A stretch of 64,000 nt of DNA from JAKFYM01 sp964416595 (GTDB lineage: Bacteria; Bdellovibrionota; UBA1018; CAIPTA01): assembly GCA_964416595.1 (NCBI GenBank), contig CAYQES010000009.1, positions 15,395 through 79,394 of the forward strand. The letters are read 5' to 3'. The notes below the pieces were generated by a model that saw only the letters and a program-made list of their open reading frames with translations, did no database searches and was not told the origin of the DNA. The number at the start of each line of letters is the position of its first letter. Positions within the stretch are counted from its first letter, which is position 1. A program made the translations under genes and the position numbers. Below, in pieces: positions 26,540 to 35,357 of this stretch.

Positions 26540-27955
26540 TTAGCTCACTTTCCTAGGCACTTCTAACAGTGCTCCCAGCAACATATCCAGGGGGCGCGCC
26601 ATGCCCACGGGCGGAATAGCTGCGTGAAACGATTGTTTCATGCCCTTGTAATTCACAAAGGTGCCAGATTTTTCATAGGTAGAGGGGCCGGGGAGAATGA
26701 AAGAATAACCCAAGAGCTCTTCCTTCAAGAAAACGCCTAGGCCAATGGATTTTTTTGCCTGCTTCGCAAGGCCATAGGGCGGGCGCACTTTGCCCGCGCT
26801 TACAAACACACAAAGGTCATATTTTTTAGGGTCAAAGGCTGAAGCAGATTTAAAGCCGGCTTCTTCTAAGCCCTTCAGGTTAGGGGATTTGTCTTTACGA
26901 CGGAGCAAATGATCGATCGCTTCGTCTTCGGAACTTTTAGCCACTGTGGCGCTGTAAGCGAAAAATTCCGCAGAAGGAAATGCTTTTTTCAGAGCTGCAG
27001 CTTCTTCTAAACTCGCATCGGCGCAAACAAAGAAAGCAACCGTCTTGGCGGATTTCAATATTTCCCGCACCGGCGCCATCGCTTCCCCCCACAACATGCC
27101 CTTAGGGGTGCCATCTCGTAAATCTGTGGGACCAAAAACCCGAGAAGGTGAGTGCACATGATGGAAACCATAGCGGCCCTCATCACACATCCACCATTTA
27201 TTCACTTCCATATTCACGCGGGGTTCGAGGCGATACAAAATGTTTCCGTCTTGGGCCGAAGTGATATTGCACCCTTGCGAACAACCATCACAAACGCCTT
27301 CGGCGGATTTTAAATACCAAACCCGCTTTTTGAAACGGAAGTCTTTAGTGGTTAGAGATCCCACCGGGCAAACATCCGCCAAACCGCCAGCGTAAGCTGT
27401 TTGCAGGGGCTTATTATCGATCGTGATAATTTCCGTATTATTGCCTCTTTGCTCGGCGATCATTTCGTGGATTTGCCCTACTTCGTCGCAATAACGAATG
27501 CAACGGGTGCAATGAATGCAGCGGTTCATGTTCTTCTTGATGGAGGGGCCCATGTCCACGTCGATATAAGTGCGACGGAAAAAATCGTAGCGGGTGTCTT
27601 CATTACCGTGTTTGTAACTATATTCCTGCAAGCTGCATTCACCCGCTTGGTCACAAATAGGGCAATCCAGGGGGTGATTGGCCAAAAGAAATTCTTGCAC
27701 TCCGGCTACGGATTTTTTTACTTTTTCTGAAGTGGTGCTCACCTTCATGCCGTCAGCACAAGGAGTAGAACAAGCAGTTACCAACTTCCGCTGACCTTCC
27801 ACTTCCACCAAACACATCCGGCATTGGGCCACAATCGACAAGCCCTCATGGTAACAGTAGCGAGGAATATGATTCTTAGCACGGGCAGCAACGTCGATAA
27901 TTTTTTCCCCGGCTTTGAACTCTACCTGTACGCCATCTACGATAATATTAGGCAT
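26540..27955 (-). CDS. nuoG: NADH-quinone oxidoreductase subunit G, short form with N7 ligands
   Basis: The large iron-sulfur subunit of the NADH module. Ligands visible: [2Fe-2S] N1b C34, C45, C48, C62; N5 with H94, C98, C101, C107; N4 with C146, C149, C152, C196; and the off-pathway N7 with C222-x2-C225-x3-C229-x27-C257. At 471 residues it lacks much of the C-terminal molybdopterin-like domain found in the ~700-900-residue forms. What remains after residue ~300 is weakly conserved. Start at 27955 is backed by AGAGG 8 nt upstream. It lies between nuoF and nuoH. Confidence 0.93.
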   Translation of the reverse strand: MPNIIVDGVQVEFKAGEKIIDVAARAKNHIPRYCYHEGLSIVAQCRMCLVEVEGQRKLVTACSTPCADGMKVSTTSEKVKKSVAGVQEFLLANHPLDCPICDQAGECSLQEYSYKHGNEDTRYDFFRRTYIDVDMGPSIKKNMNRCIHCTRCIRYCDEVGQIHEMIAEQRGNNTEIITIDNKPLQTAYAGGLADVCPVGSLTTKDFRFKKRVWYLKSAEGVCDGCSQGCNITSAQDGNILYRLEPRVNMEVNKWWMCDEGRYGFHHVHSPSRVFGPTDLRDGTPKGMLWGEAMAPVREILKSAKTVAFFVCADASLEEAAALKKAFPSAEFFAYSATVAKSSEDEAIDHLLRRKDKSPNLKGLEEAGFKSASAFDPKKYDLCVFVSAGKVRPPYGLAKQAKKSIGLGVFLKEELLGYSFILPGPSTYEKSGTFVNYKGMKQSFHAAIPPVGMARPLDMLLGALLEVPRKVS

Positions 27956-27966
27956 TTACATCACCT

Positions 27967-29247
27967 CTAATGAGTAGCGCCAAAAGGGCAGCGCTTCTCC
28001 GTAATATGCTGTTCGTATTCGTTTCTAAATTTTTTCACCATGCTGCGAAGAGGCCAAGCAGTGGCTTCTCCAAAGGCACAGATGGTGGTACCGTCCATGT
28101 TGTTGCAAATGTCCTCGATTAGATCGAGATCACCCACGCGGCCCTCACCCTTTTCCAAGCGATAATGCAAATCCTTCAACCACATGGTGCCTTCTCGGCA
28201 AGGAGTGCACTGCCCGCAGCTTTCCACTTGATAGAAATGGGCAGTACGGATCGCCACGCGTAGCATGCAGGTGGAATCATCGATGATCATCAAGCCCGCG
28301 GAACCCAACATGGATCCAGCTTTAGCCAAAGAATCGAAATCCAAATTCACGTTACATTCTTCTGCGGTTAATACAGGAGCGGAAGAGCCACCGGGGAAAG
28401 CGGCTTTTAATTTCCGGCCCCGCCAAATTCCGCCGCAATCTTCATTGATGAGCTTCATCATGGGATAGCCAAGAGGCCGCTCATACAAACCGGGTCGATT
28501 CACATGGCCAGAAATGCAAAACAATTTCATGCCATGGTTTTTTTCCGGGCCAAACTGACGGAACCAAGCAGCGCCACGATTCACGATCATGGGAACACAA
28601 GCCAAAGTTTCTACGTTATTCACCACAGTGGGGCAACCATACAAACCAATGGCGGCAGGGAAAAATGGAGGCTTAATACGAGGTTCGCCTCGTTTGCCTT
28701 CGATGGAATTCAACAAGGCTGTTTCTTCTCCGCAGATATAAGCACCTGCGCCCCGATGCACCACCATATCCAATTGGTAACCTGTGCCTGCCACATTTTT
28801 ACCCAAATAGCCGGCCTTATAGGCCTCAGCGATGGCATCATCCAAGATCTTGGCTTCTTTTACATATTCGCCGCGAATATAAACATAAATCATGTGGGCT
28901 TGGATTGTCATCGCCGCGATGATCGCCCCCTCGATCATGAGATGAGGCTGGTAGGTCATGATCGCGCGGTCCTTAAACGTTCCGGGTTCTGATTCATCCG
29001 CGTTGATCACTAAATATTTGGGCTTTTCCGAATTCTTCGGAATAAATCCCCACTTCATGCCGCAAGGGAAACCCGCGCCGCCGCGGCCGCGCAAACCACT
29101 TTCTTTCACTTCATTGAGCACCTTCTCGGCGCCCATTTCGATGGATTTCGGTAGGGCCGTATATCCACCGTCATGCTTTTTGTAGTATTCCAAGCCCTCT
29201 GTATCGGCTTGGCCATAGTATTTCGAAAAAACGATCTCCTGGTGCAT
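27967..29247 (-). CDS. nuoF: NADH-quinone oxidoreductase subunit F (FMN, NADH-binding)
   Basis: The NADH-oxidising subunit with FMN and cluster N3. The nucleotide-binding G-L-R-G-R-G-G-A-G-F-P (residues 51-61) and A-G-A-Y-I-C-G-E-E-T-A-L are present. The [4Fe-4S] ligands are C344, C347, C350 and C390. 426 residues is normal. It shares its first base with the end of nuoE, showing tight coupling. Confidence 0.97.
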   Translation of the reverse strand: MHQEIVFSKYYGQADTEGLEYYKKHDGGYTALPKSIEMGAEKVLNEVKESGLRGRGGAGFPCGMKWGFIPKNSEKPKYLVINADESEPGTFKDRAIMTYQPHLMIEGAIIAAMTIQAHMIYVYIRGEYVKEAKILDDAIAEAYKAGYLGKNVAGTGYQLDMVVHRGAGAYICGEETALLNSIEGKRGEPRIKPPFFPAAIGLYGCPTVVNNVETLACVPMIVNRGAAWFRQFGPEKNHGMKLFCISGHVNRPGLYERPLGYPMMKLINEDCGGIWRGRKLKAAFPGGSSAPVLTAEECNVNLDFDSLAKAGSMLGSAGLMIIDDSTCMLRVAIRTAHFYQVESCGQCTPCREGTMWLKDLHYRLEKGEGRVGDLDLIEDICNNMDGTTICAFGEATAWPLRSMVKKFRNEYEQHITEKRCPFGATH

Positions 29248-29720
29248 TAGCGTTTTCCCTCCAGGATCTTATCTAAGGCTTTGGTGTCGAGGTTTTCAAA
29301 ATAGTCATCATTCACTTGGCACACGGGAGCCGTGCCACAAGATCCCAAACATTCCACCTCAGAGATCGTGAACATTCCGTCTTTTGTAGTTTCCCCCATG
29401 GAAATGCCACATTTTTTTTCTGCGTGGTGAATGAGCTCTTCCGAACCCCTTAGCCAACAAGCGATATTATTGCAAAACTGCAAGTTCACTTTGCCCACCG
29501 GCTTGGTGTGAAACATATGGTAAAAAGTGACCACTTCCCTCACACGAGTTTTAGGAATGCTGAGGAAGTCGGCCACGTCCTGCATGGTCTCATCAGAAAT
29601 CCAACCCCGATCCGCTTGAGCAGCATGCAAAGCGGGCAACAGCATGGCTTGCTTATTGGGATAAAAGCGCTGGATCTTATCCATCTGACCGTAAAAATTA
29701 TCCGAAAACTTCTTTTCCAT
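29247..29720 (-). CDS. nuoE: NADH-quinone oxidoreductase subunit E ([2Fe-2S])
   Basis: A thioredoxin-fold subunit that holds cluster N1a. The ligands are C83-x4-C88 and C124-x3-C128, with the usual C-L-G-S-C-G-x-A-P context. 157 residues is typical. It follows nuoD by 2 nt and precedes nuoF, completing the E-F-G module that the second nuo-like operon lacks. Confidence 0.95.
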   Translation of the reverse strand: MEKKFSDNFYGQMDKIQRFYPNKQAMLLPALHAAQADRGWISDETMQDVADFLSIPKTRVREVVTFYHMFHTKPVGKVNLQFCNNIACWLRGSEELIHHAEKKCGISMGETTKDGMFTISEVECLGSCGTAPVCQVNDDYFENLDTKALDKILEGKR

Positions 29721-29722
29721 AA

Positions 29723-30961
29723 TTATCGATCCAATTCTCCGGCAATAATATTTACCGAACCCACCACGGCAATCACATCGGCTACGTTAGCGCCCTTCAC
29801 CATTTCCGGCACAGGCTGGAACATAAAGAAAGAAGGGGAACGGATGCGCAAACGATACGCCTTGGGTCCGCCGCGGCTGATGAGGTAAAAACCCACTTCG
29901 CCATTAGGGCCTTCCATCGGAACATAGGCTTCGCCCGCTGGAACATCGAAGCCCTCCATGAAAAATTTGAAGTGGTGGATGAGGGATTCCATAGAATTGT
30001 ACACCCGTTCTTTTTCGGGAATACGCACGCGTTTGTCGTCGGCCCAGATCGGCCCCTTCGGCATTTTGTCTACAATCTGGCGCAAAATGCGGATCGACTC
30101 ATACATCTCCTGCACGCGCACTAGGTAACGATCATACACATCGCCGCCCTTGGCTACGGGCACATCAAATTCCAACTCTTTGTACGCCAAATAAGGGCGA
30201 TCCCTACGCAAATCGATGTTCACGTTGGAAGCCCTAAGGCAAGGGCCAGTCATCGAGTAAGCAATGGCTTGTTCCGAGGTGAAAACGCCCACACCCTTGG
30301 TGCGATCCACCCAGATGCGGTTGTTGGTTAGCAAGGTGTCCATCTCTTTCAAAGTGGACTCCAAACCATCCAACCACTTTTTCATTCGCGGCAAAAAACC
30401 TTCCGGCAAATCACCGGAGAGCCCACCCACTCGAGTATAGGAAGTGGTGAGACGGGAGCCGCATAAACTTTCAATCAATGTATACGCCTCTTCCCTTTGG
30501 TGGAAACCATAGAGGAAGTAGGTCATCGCGCCTAAATCGAAGGCGTTAATGCCCACGCAAATAATGTGATCGATGATTCTTGCCATTTCACAACACATGG
30601 TGCGAATCCAAACGTTGCGTGGAGGAATTTCAATGCCCATCAAGCGCTCTACGGCGGTTACATAGGCCACGTTGTTTTGCAGGGCCGAGCAGTAATTAAG
30701 ACGGTCCGTATAAGGAATAAATTTGTGATAGGTTTTTACTTCACCCAATTTTTCCATGGCCCGATGGAGATAACCGATCTCGCAAACGCTATCCTCCACC
30801 ACTTCCCCGTTTAAGCGGCAACCCAAACGCAAAGTACCGTGAGTGGCAGGATGTTGCGGGCCAATATTGATAAGCATTTTCGAACTTTCGAAAATGTCTG
30901 CTCCATCTTCATCGAAAAGATTTTCTTTTTTCTTCGCTTTCATTTCTGGATGCTGTTTCAT
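29723..30961 (-). CDS. nuoD: NADH-quinone oxidoreductase subunit D
   Basis: The 49-kDa subunit that forms the quinone head-group site with NuoB. The quinone-loop histidines are H37 and H41 in Q-H-P-A-T-H-G, and the Y-T-D-R-L-N-Y stretch supplies the quinone-binding tyrosine. The C-terminus ends with V-G-S-V-N-I-I-A-G-E-L-D-R as in other NuoD. 412 residues is normal. It overlaps the end of nuoC by 4 nt. Confidence 0.97.
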   Translation of the reverse strand: MKQHPEMKAKKKENLFDEDGADIFESSKMLINIGPQHPATHGTLRLGCRLNGEVVEDSVCEIGYLHRAMEKLGEVKTYHKFIPYTDRLNYCSALQNNVAYVTAVERLMGIEIPPRNVWIRTMCCEMARIIDHIICVGINAFDLGAMTYFLYGFHQREEAYTLIESLCGSRLTTSYTRVGGLSGDLPEGFLPRMKKWLDGLESTLKEMDTLLTNNRIWVDRTKGVGVFTSEQAIAYSMTGPCLRASNVNIDLRRDRPYLAYKELEFDVPVAKGGDVYDRYLVRVQEMYESIRILRQIVDKMPKGPIWADDKRVRIPEKERVYNSMESLIHHFKFFMEGFDVPAGEAYVPMEGPNGEVGFYLISRGGPKAYRLRIRSPSFFMFQPVPEMVKGANVADVIAVVGSVNIIAGELDR

Positions 30962-31527
30962 GTATTCTCCAGCCCAAGGTTTTCCAGGGGCAACGATCCT
31001 TCAAACCGCTGGTACCTCTTGATCGGATAGTCTTTTCTTTGCGGGTGGCCGAGCCAACGGTCATCCAACAAAATACGGCGCATATTGGGGTGGCCCTCAA
31101 AACGAATGCCATACATATCGAACACTTCACGCTCTAGCCAATTGGCAGCCTTCCATAATCCTGTAACAGAAGGAGCGGGTTCATCTTCTTTCACCCGCAC
31201 CTTCACTCGAATTCGATCCAAGTGTTGCAGAGAAAAAAGCTGGTACACCACCACAAAGCGATGGTCGCCTCCAGGATTTCTCAAAACACCCAATCCATAA
31301 TCTGGCACGAGAGAAAGGGGGGGGTTGTCGTCGTAAGCGGTGAGATCGGCGAGGAAGTTATACTCCAACCCCTCTTCTTCACGGATGGAGGCTAAAAAAG
31401 CCAAAAGCTTTTCTTTGGCCACATAAAAAATGGGCACATCTGTATTTTCTGTTACCACTTCCTGCACAGAATCGGCGTACCGCGCTTTAATCCGGTCTAC
31501 TTTATCCTTGGGGAAATCCATCTTCAT
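30958..31527 (-). CDS. nuoC: NADH-quinone oxidoreductase subunit C
   Basis: The 30-kDa connecting subunit of complex I, 189 residues. The family signature is intact: E-R-E-V-F-D-M-Y-G-I-R-F-E-G-H-P-x-x-R-R-I-L followed by G-H-P-Q-R-K-D-Y-P. It is a separate gene, not fused to nuoD. It overlaps both nuoB and nuoD by 4 nt. Confidence 0.96.
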   Translation of the reverse strand: MKMDFPKDKVDRIKARYADSVQEVVTENTDVPIFYVAKEKLLAFLASIREEEGLEYNFLADLTAYDDNPPLSLVPDYGLGVLRNPGGDHRFVVVYQLFSLQHLDRIRVKVRVKEDEPAPSVTGLWKAANWLEREVFDMYGIRFEGHPNMRRILLDDRWLGHPQRKDYPIKRYQRFEGSLPLENLGLENT

Positions 31528-31994
31528 GAGATTACCGCCTTATTTTTCTTAATTTTTTCCTGCAAGCGCATCACGCCATGGATCACCCCTTCAGGAGAGG
31601 GCGGGCATCCGGGAATGTAAATATCCACAGGGATGATTTCATCCACTCCCTGCATCACGCTGTACGTGTCGAAAATTCCGCCTGAAGAAGAGCAGGCCCC
31701 CATAGCAATTACCCACTTGGGATCATGCATCTGCTCATAGATGGTTTTCAAAACCGGCCCCATCTTTTCAGTGATTGTACCTGCGATAATCATCATATCG
31801 CTTTGACGAGGAGAAAAACGCACCACCTCTGCGCCAAAGCGAGCCAAATCATAATCCGCAGAAAGCGTGGCCATCATCTCAATCCCGCAGCAGCTAGTAC
31901 CAAAAGGATAGGGCCATAGTGAATTCGCCCGGGCCCAATTCACGAAGTCGTCTAATTTAGTGGTCAAAATATCCGGTGCGCCATCTTTAGGCAT
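31524..31994 (-). CDS. nuoB: NADH-quinone oxidoreductase subunit B (cluster N2)
   Basis: NuoB binds N2, the last iron-sulfur cluster before quinone. All four ligands are present: adjacent C35-C36 (S-C-C-G-I-E-M), C101 (G-A-C-S-S-S-G-G) and C130 (P-G-C-P-P-S-P-E). 156 residues is normal. It serves as an internal reference for the NuoB-like protein 10 kb upstream, in which three of these four cysteines are replaced. Confidence 0.97.
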   Translation of the reverse strand: MPKDGAPDILTTKLDDFVNWARANSLWPYPFGTSCCGIEMMATLSADYDLARFGAEVVRFSPRQSDMMIIAGTITEKMGPVLKTIYEQMHDPKWVIAMGACSSSGGIFDTYSVMQGVDEIIPVDIYIPGCPPSPEGVIHGVMRLQEKIKKNKAVIS

Positions 31995-32015
31995 TATGCA
32001 CTCCTATCTCTCGCG

Positions 32016-32378
32016 TTATTCCCATTCCAGTCCGCCACGGCGCCATTCATAGATAAAGGCGACGGTAAGCATGGTGAGAAAAAACAACATCACGCCAAGA
32101 ATAAAAAAATTAATTCCAAGAAATTTCCTATAGGCAATTGCCCACGGAAATAAGAGCGCCACCTCTACGTCGAATAATAGAAAAGATAGCGCCACTAAAT
32201 AAAAACGCACAGAGAACCGCTTTTTAGCGTCTCCCGCTGGTGGAACTCCGCATTCAATCACAGAATTTTTGAATTTGTTGGGACGCTTTGGACCCAATAA
32301 TTGCACACCAAAAATTACTGCCACTGAAATTAGTAAACCAACGAAAAACAAAAGCAAAACCGGCAAATAACCGGACAT
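32016..32378 (-). CDS. nuoA: NADH-quinone oxidoreductase subunit A
   Basis: A three-helix membrane subunit with the Cys-loop near the quinone tunnel. The loop signature I-E-C-G-V-P-P and the acidic helix F-D-V-E-V-A-L-L-F-P-W-A are present. I start at the ATG at 32378, giving M-S-G-Y-L-P-V-L and 120 residues, because GGGGG lies 6 nt upstream and this fits the family N-terminus. An in-frame ATG at 32414 would add 12 unlikely residues. It is first in the canonical operon, 53 nt after the stop of the upstream NuoN-like gene, with no terminator seen between them. Confidence 0.94.
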   Translation of the reverse strand: MSGYLPVLLLFFVGLLISVAVIFGVQLLGPKRPNKFKNSVIECGVPPAGDAKKRFSVRFYLVALSFLLFDVEVALLFPWAIAYRKFLGINFFILGVMLFFLTMLTVAFIYEWRRGGLEWE

Positions 32379-32431
32379 GCCGCACCCCCACAAAAGTACA
32401 CGATGTGTGGTCAAAATTTAGCATGCGTAAA

Positions 32432-33880
32432 TTAATTAAGAAAGATTTTTGCGGCTTCCATTAAGACCAGAAAGATACGATGCCAAAAGAAACCGAGCAC
32501 TAATAGCGCAGCACTAACAATAGTCACCACGCCCAAATCCAACGCGCCGTAGCGGAAGTTATTCATGGAGCGAATCTCTTTGGAGGTGGGTCGAAATAAA
32601 AGATCCGCCCCCACACGCAAACAGGTAAACCCCACCAGGGCTAGCAATAAAGCCTCCGCCAAAAGAAATAAAATCGACTTCTGCTGCATCATTGAAGCGA
32701 AGAGATTTAGTATAGACGGAAAGCCCGCAAATCCCGGGATGCAAAGAGGCGCGGCCAGAGAAATCAACAACACCAATCCCGCTATGCGAAAAGTGCGGGC
32801 AGCGCCATGTACATGTGAAAGGCTATCCCCCTCGGTTGATTCCTGTAAGCGCGACCAAGTGAAACCCAAAAGAGTGGTCCACAAAAATATAGAAGAAAAA
32901 GCATAAGCCACCGCTGTTAATCCCAATGCGCTGGGCATCGCTCCAGCCCCCAAAACAATAGACCATTGGGCCCCCACCAAGGCTGAAAATAGGCGTTTAG
33001 AATTTTCTTGTGACAAAGAAAAGAGCGCCAACCAAAATCCGCCAGCCAAACCCGCAATTTGTAATAACCTCATGCCCGCAGAAATTTCTTCCGTCGATGC
33101 CGCTCCAAAAATCTCCACGCCCATTTTCCAAACCGACAAAAAGATCGCTCCTTGCACCATGACCACTAATATCAACTGCGTGGCCCAGGGAATGCCTTGG
33201 TCGCGATCGATGCCGATGAAGTGAAAAGGGAAAATCCCACCCACTAAAAAATAGGGCAAACACAAAGCCAAAATGGTGAGTAAGGTTTCCGGGGAATAAA
33301 GGCCTTGGGTTTTTAACTGCAGGGCGATTAAATCATATTGCGCGCCCCCAGATATCAACGCCAGCATTAAAACAGAACCAAAGCCAATCGCCACGGAAAT
33401 AGAAACTTGCACCCAAAATTTTAAAACAGCCTCGCCCTCGCTGCGGCCACGATAAGCCAAGCCAGATAGAAAAATTCCGAGCCACGCGATGGAGATCAAT
33501 AAAATACAAGAAAGCAAAGCATGGCGCGAAAGCACCAGTAGATCACAGAGCAGCGCAATTACTGTGAGTAAAAATAGAAATTCTTGTTTGCGTCCGCCGG
33601 GCAATTCTCGGCTAAAAACAATGCTTCGGCCAAGTAATAATCCAGATAAAAAAAGTGCAGCCCGCGGCAAGCGTAAGAGCGGTTGATCTTCTAAAATTAA
33701 AAACCAAGCCTGAGCCTCACCTCCTAATTTGGCAAATAATAAAAGCGCGGCGGCTGCAAATAAAAAACCAAAAGCAGAAATCCCCGCCATCAAACGATGA
33801 GTAAAAGTGTTGCTTGGCAATACCAATAAAATCGCTTGAAGAATGGCACAGCCGCCAAGGATCAACTCAGAATATGGCAT
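32432..33880 (-). CDS. Diverged NuoN-like antiporter subunit (second complex-I-like operon)
   Basis: 482 residues, about 13-14 hydrophobic segments, last gene of the second operon. It aligns with NuoN through G-G-I-F-P-F-H (NuoN G-A-A-A-P-F-H) and the downstream Q-G-A-I-F (NuoN K-A-A-V-F). The catalytic charges are gone: the TM5 glutamate is replaced within L-L-I-S-I-A-W-L, the TM7 lysine by Val and the TM8 lysine by Gln. So it keeps the fold but probably not the proton path. Gap of 16 nt from the preceding NuoM-like gene. Assignment to N rather than M rests on gene order and this local match. Confidence 0.68.
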   Translation of the reverse strand: MPYSELILGGCAILQAILLVLPSNTFTHRLMAGISAFGFLFAAAALLLFAKLGGEAQAWFLILEDQPLLRLPRAALFLSGLLLGRSIVFSRELPGGRKQEFLFLLTVIALLCDLLVLSRHALLSCILLISIAWLGIFLSGLAYRGRSEGEAVLKFWVQVSISVAIGFGSVLMLALISGGAQYDLIALQLKTQGLYSPETLLTILALCLPYFLVGGIFPFHFIGIDRDQGIPWATQLILVVMVQGAIFLSVWKMGVEIFGAASTEEISAGMRLLQIAGLAGGFWLALFSLSQENSKRLFSALVGAQWSIVLGAGAMPSALGLTAVAYAFSSIFLWTTLLGFTWSRLQESTEGDSLSHVHGAARTFRIAGLVLLISLAAPLCIPGFAGFPSILNLFASMMQQKSILFLLAEALLLALVGFTCLRVGADLLFRPTSKEIRSMNNFRYGALDLGVVTIVSAALLVLGFFWHRIFLVLMEAAKIFLN

Positions 33881-33896
33881 TCACTTCTCCTACTCA

Positions 33897-35357
33897 TCAT
33901 TGATGGATTCCCAAACCGTTCAATACGGCTGAAACGGAAGTGCCAAGGGGCCCGACCAACACTTTTGGAATGACTCCAAAAATTAATAGAACTATACCAA
34001 TCGGCAAAAGTGCCCAGATTTCTTCCCGAGAAAGATCCCGGAATTCACCCTCTTGGATTTTCCCATCCTTTTCTCCCAGATGAAAAAACATACTATTAAC
34101 ACCGGCCAATACCATCACAGGGATCGCAACAATCACAAAGGGAAGAAACCATTGTTGCTCCGCAAACAACGACCAAATCACCAATAACACCCCATAAAAA
34201 CCAATGGAAACCGGTAAAAATAAGGCAAAAAGAACGGCCAGCACCGAACTCAAAGCAAAAAAGGGAAACTCAGTGATTCGACTTATCTGCAAGGGGCTAC
34301 GACGATCATGGCAACTCATCACCATTAATAAAAAGGGCACTGTTAGACTTTGGAATAGCAATAATACAGAAGCCCCATGCCAGCCCTTGCGACTCAGGCT
34401 AAAAAAACCAATGATCACCAAACAACTCACGGCCTGTTGCAGCCAGAACACGCGGTCTCTTGCGCTTTTCGAACCAAGAAAGCTAATAGCGCAATAAGAA
34501 ATCCCCACAGAAAAGAAACCCAGAATCACATGACTAAACTCTTTTACTTCTTGCGGAAAAAAATTCAGAGTGAAACGAAACAGAATAGTGAAACCAAAAA
34601 GCGGCTGTAATGCCAATGGCACAGAACGCTCCACTGGATCTAGAGCAAAAATCTTCCGCGCATTTCCATGAAAAGGAAAGATCCCGGCGCCAATGGCTGT
34701 GGCGATCAATAAAAGCGAAAAACCAATCGCTCCGGGCCGCACGAAATATTCTCCAGCCGATAGTTGAAACCATTCGGGTAGTGTGTTTTTAAAGGGCTCG
34801 GAGTGGAGTAAAACTACCACTAATAAACTAAACAAAGCCAAGATCGTTAAAAACGCGGTTTCCCTTAAACCATTAATATCACTCTCACGAATATCAATTC
34901 CCGTAACGATAAAACGGGGAACTATGGAGCCAGCGAAAAAGATCGAATATAATAACAAATCTCCAGCGCCTAACACGCCCAAGAGGCAAACCAAGTAAGC
35001 GCTTAGGCCAGCCATCAATGCACGGGAAGCCTCTAAGGTTTGCCGAGCTAAAAAGTGAAAACATACTATCACCGAAGAGGCCGCCAAAGAGAGGATTGCG
35101 CTTTGATAGTCCCAGCGAAATCCCAACGGCCCCGACCACGGATTTTGCGGCAACACAAAATGAGAGGTAACAAAACCAGAATCCGTAGCATTTTTTTGAT
35201 AAAAACCGATCACCAAAAAAACAAACCCAACCCAAGAAACCAAATTGGCCAAAAGGGAAACCAACCACAATTTTCTTCCCTTAAGCGGCCCCCAAGAGGC
35301 TAAAAATAAAACTAAAAAAGGAAAAAAAACACCTATAAGCCCCGCCCAGCCTCTCAT
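33897..35357 (-). CDS. Diverged NuoM-like antiporter subunit
   Basis: 486 residues from the ATG at 35357, which overlaps the preceding stop (ATGA) and has GGAGG 6 nt upstream. An ATG at 35399 is also open but would overlap its neighbour by 46 nt. The match to NuoM is clear at A-I-G-A-G-I-F-P-F-H (NuoM A-I-K-V-P-L-F-P-L-H) and D-L-L-L-Y-S-I-F-F-A-G-S-I-V-P (NuoM F-Y-V-F-W-E-A-M-L-I-P). At these sites the TM5 Glu is Ala142 and the TM7 Lys is Gly223. The TM8 Lys position is Pro. The frame is intact over ~14 hydrophobic segments, so it is a maintained gene. Confidence 0.7.
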   Translation of the reverse strand: MRGWAGLIGVFFPFLVLFLASWGPLKGRKLWLVSLLANLVSWVGFVFLVIGFYQKNATDSGFVTSHFVLPQNPWSGPLGFRWDYQSAILSLAASSVIVCFHFLARQTLEASRALMAGLSAYLVCLLGVLGAGDLLLYSIFFAGSIVPRFIVTGIDIRESDINGLRETAFLTILALFSLLVVVLLHSEPFKNTLPEWFQLSAGEYFVRPGAIGFSLLLIATAIGAGIFPFHGNARKIFALDPVERSVPLALQPLFGFTILFRFTLNFFPQEVKEFSHVILGFFSVGISYCAISFLGSKSARDRVFWLQQAVSCLVIIGFFSLSRKGWHGASVLLLFQSLTVPFLLMVMSCHDRRSPLQISRITEFPFFALSSVLAVLFALFLPVSIGFYGVLLVIWSLFAEQQWFLPFVIVAIPVMVLAGVNSMFFHLGEKDGKIQEGEFRDLSREEIWALLPIGIVLLIFGVIPKVLVGPLGTSVSAVLNGLGIHQ

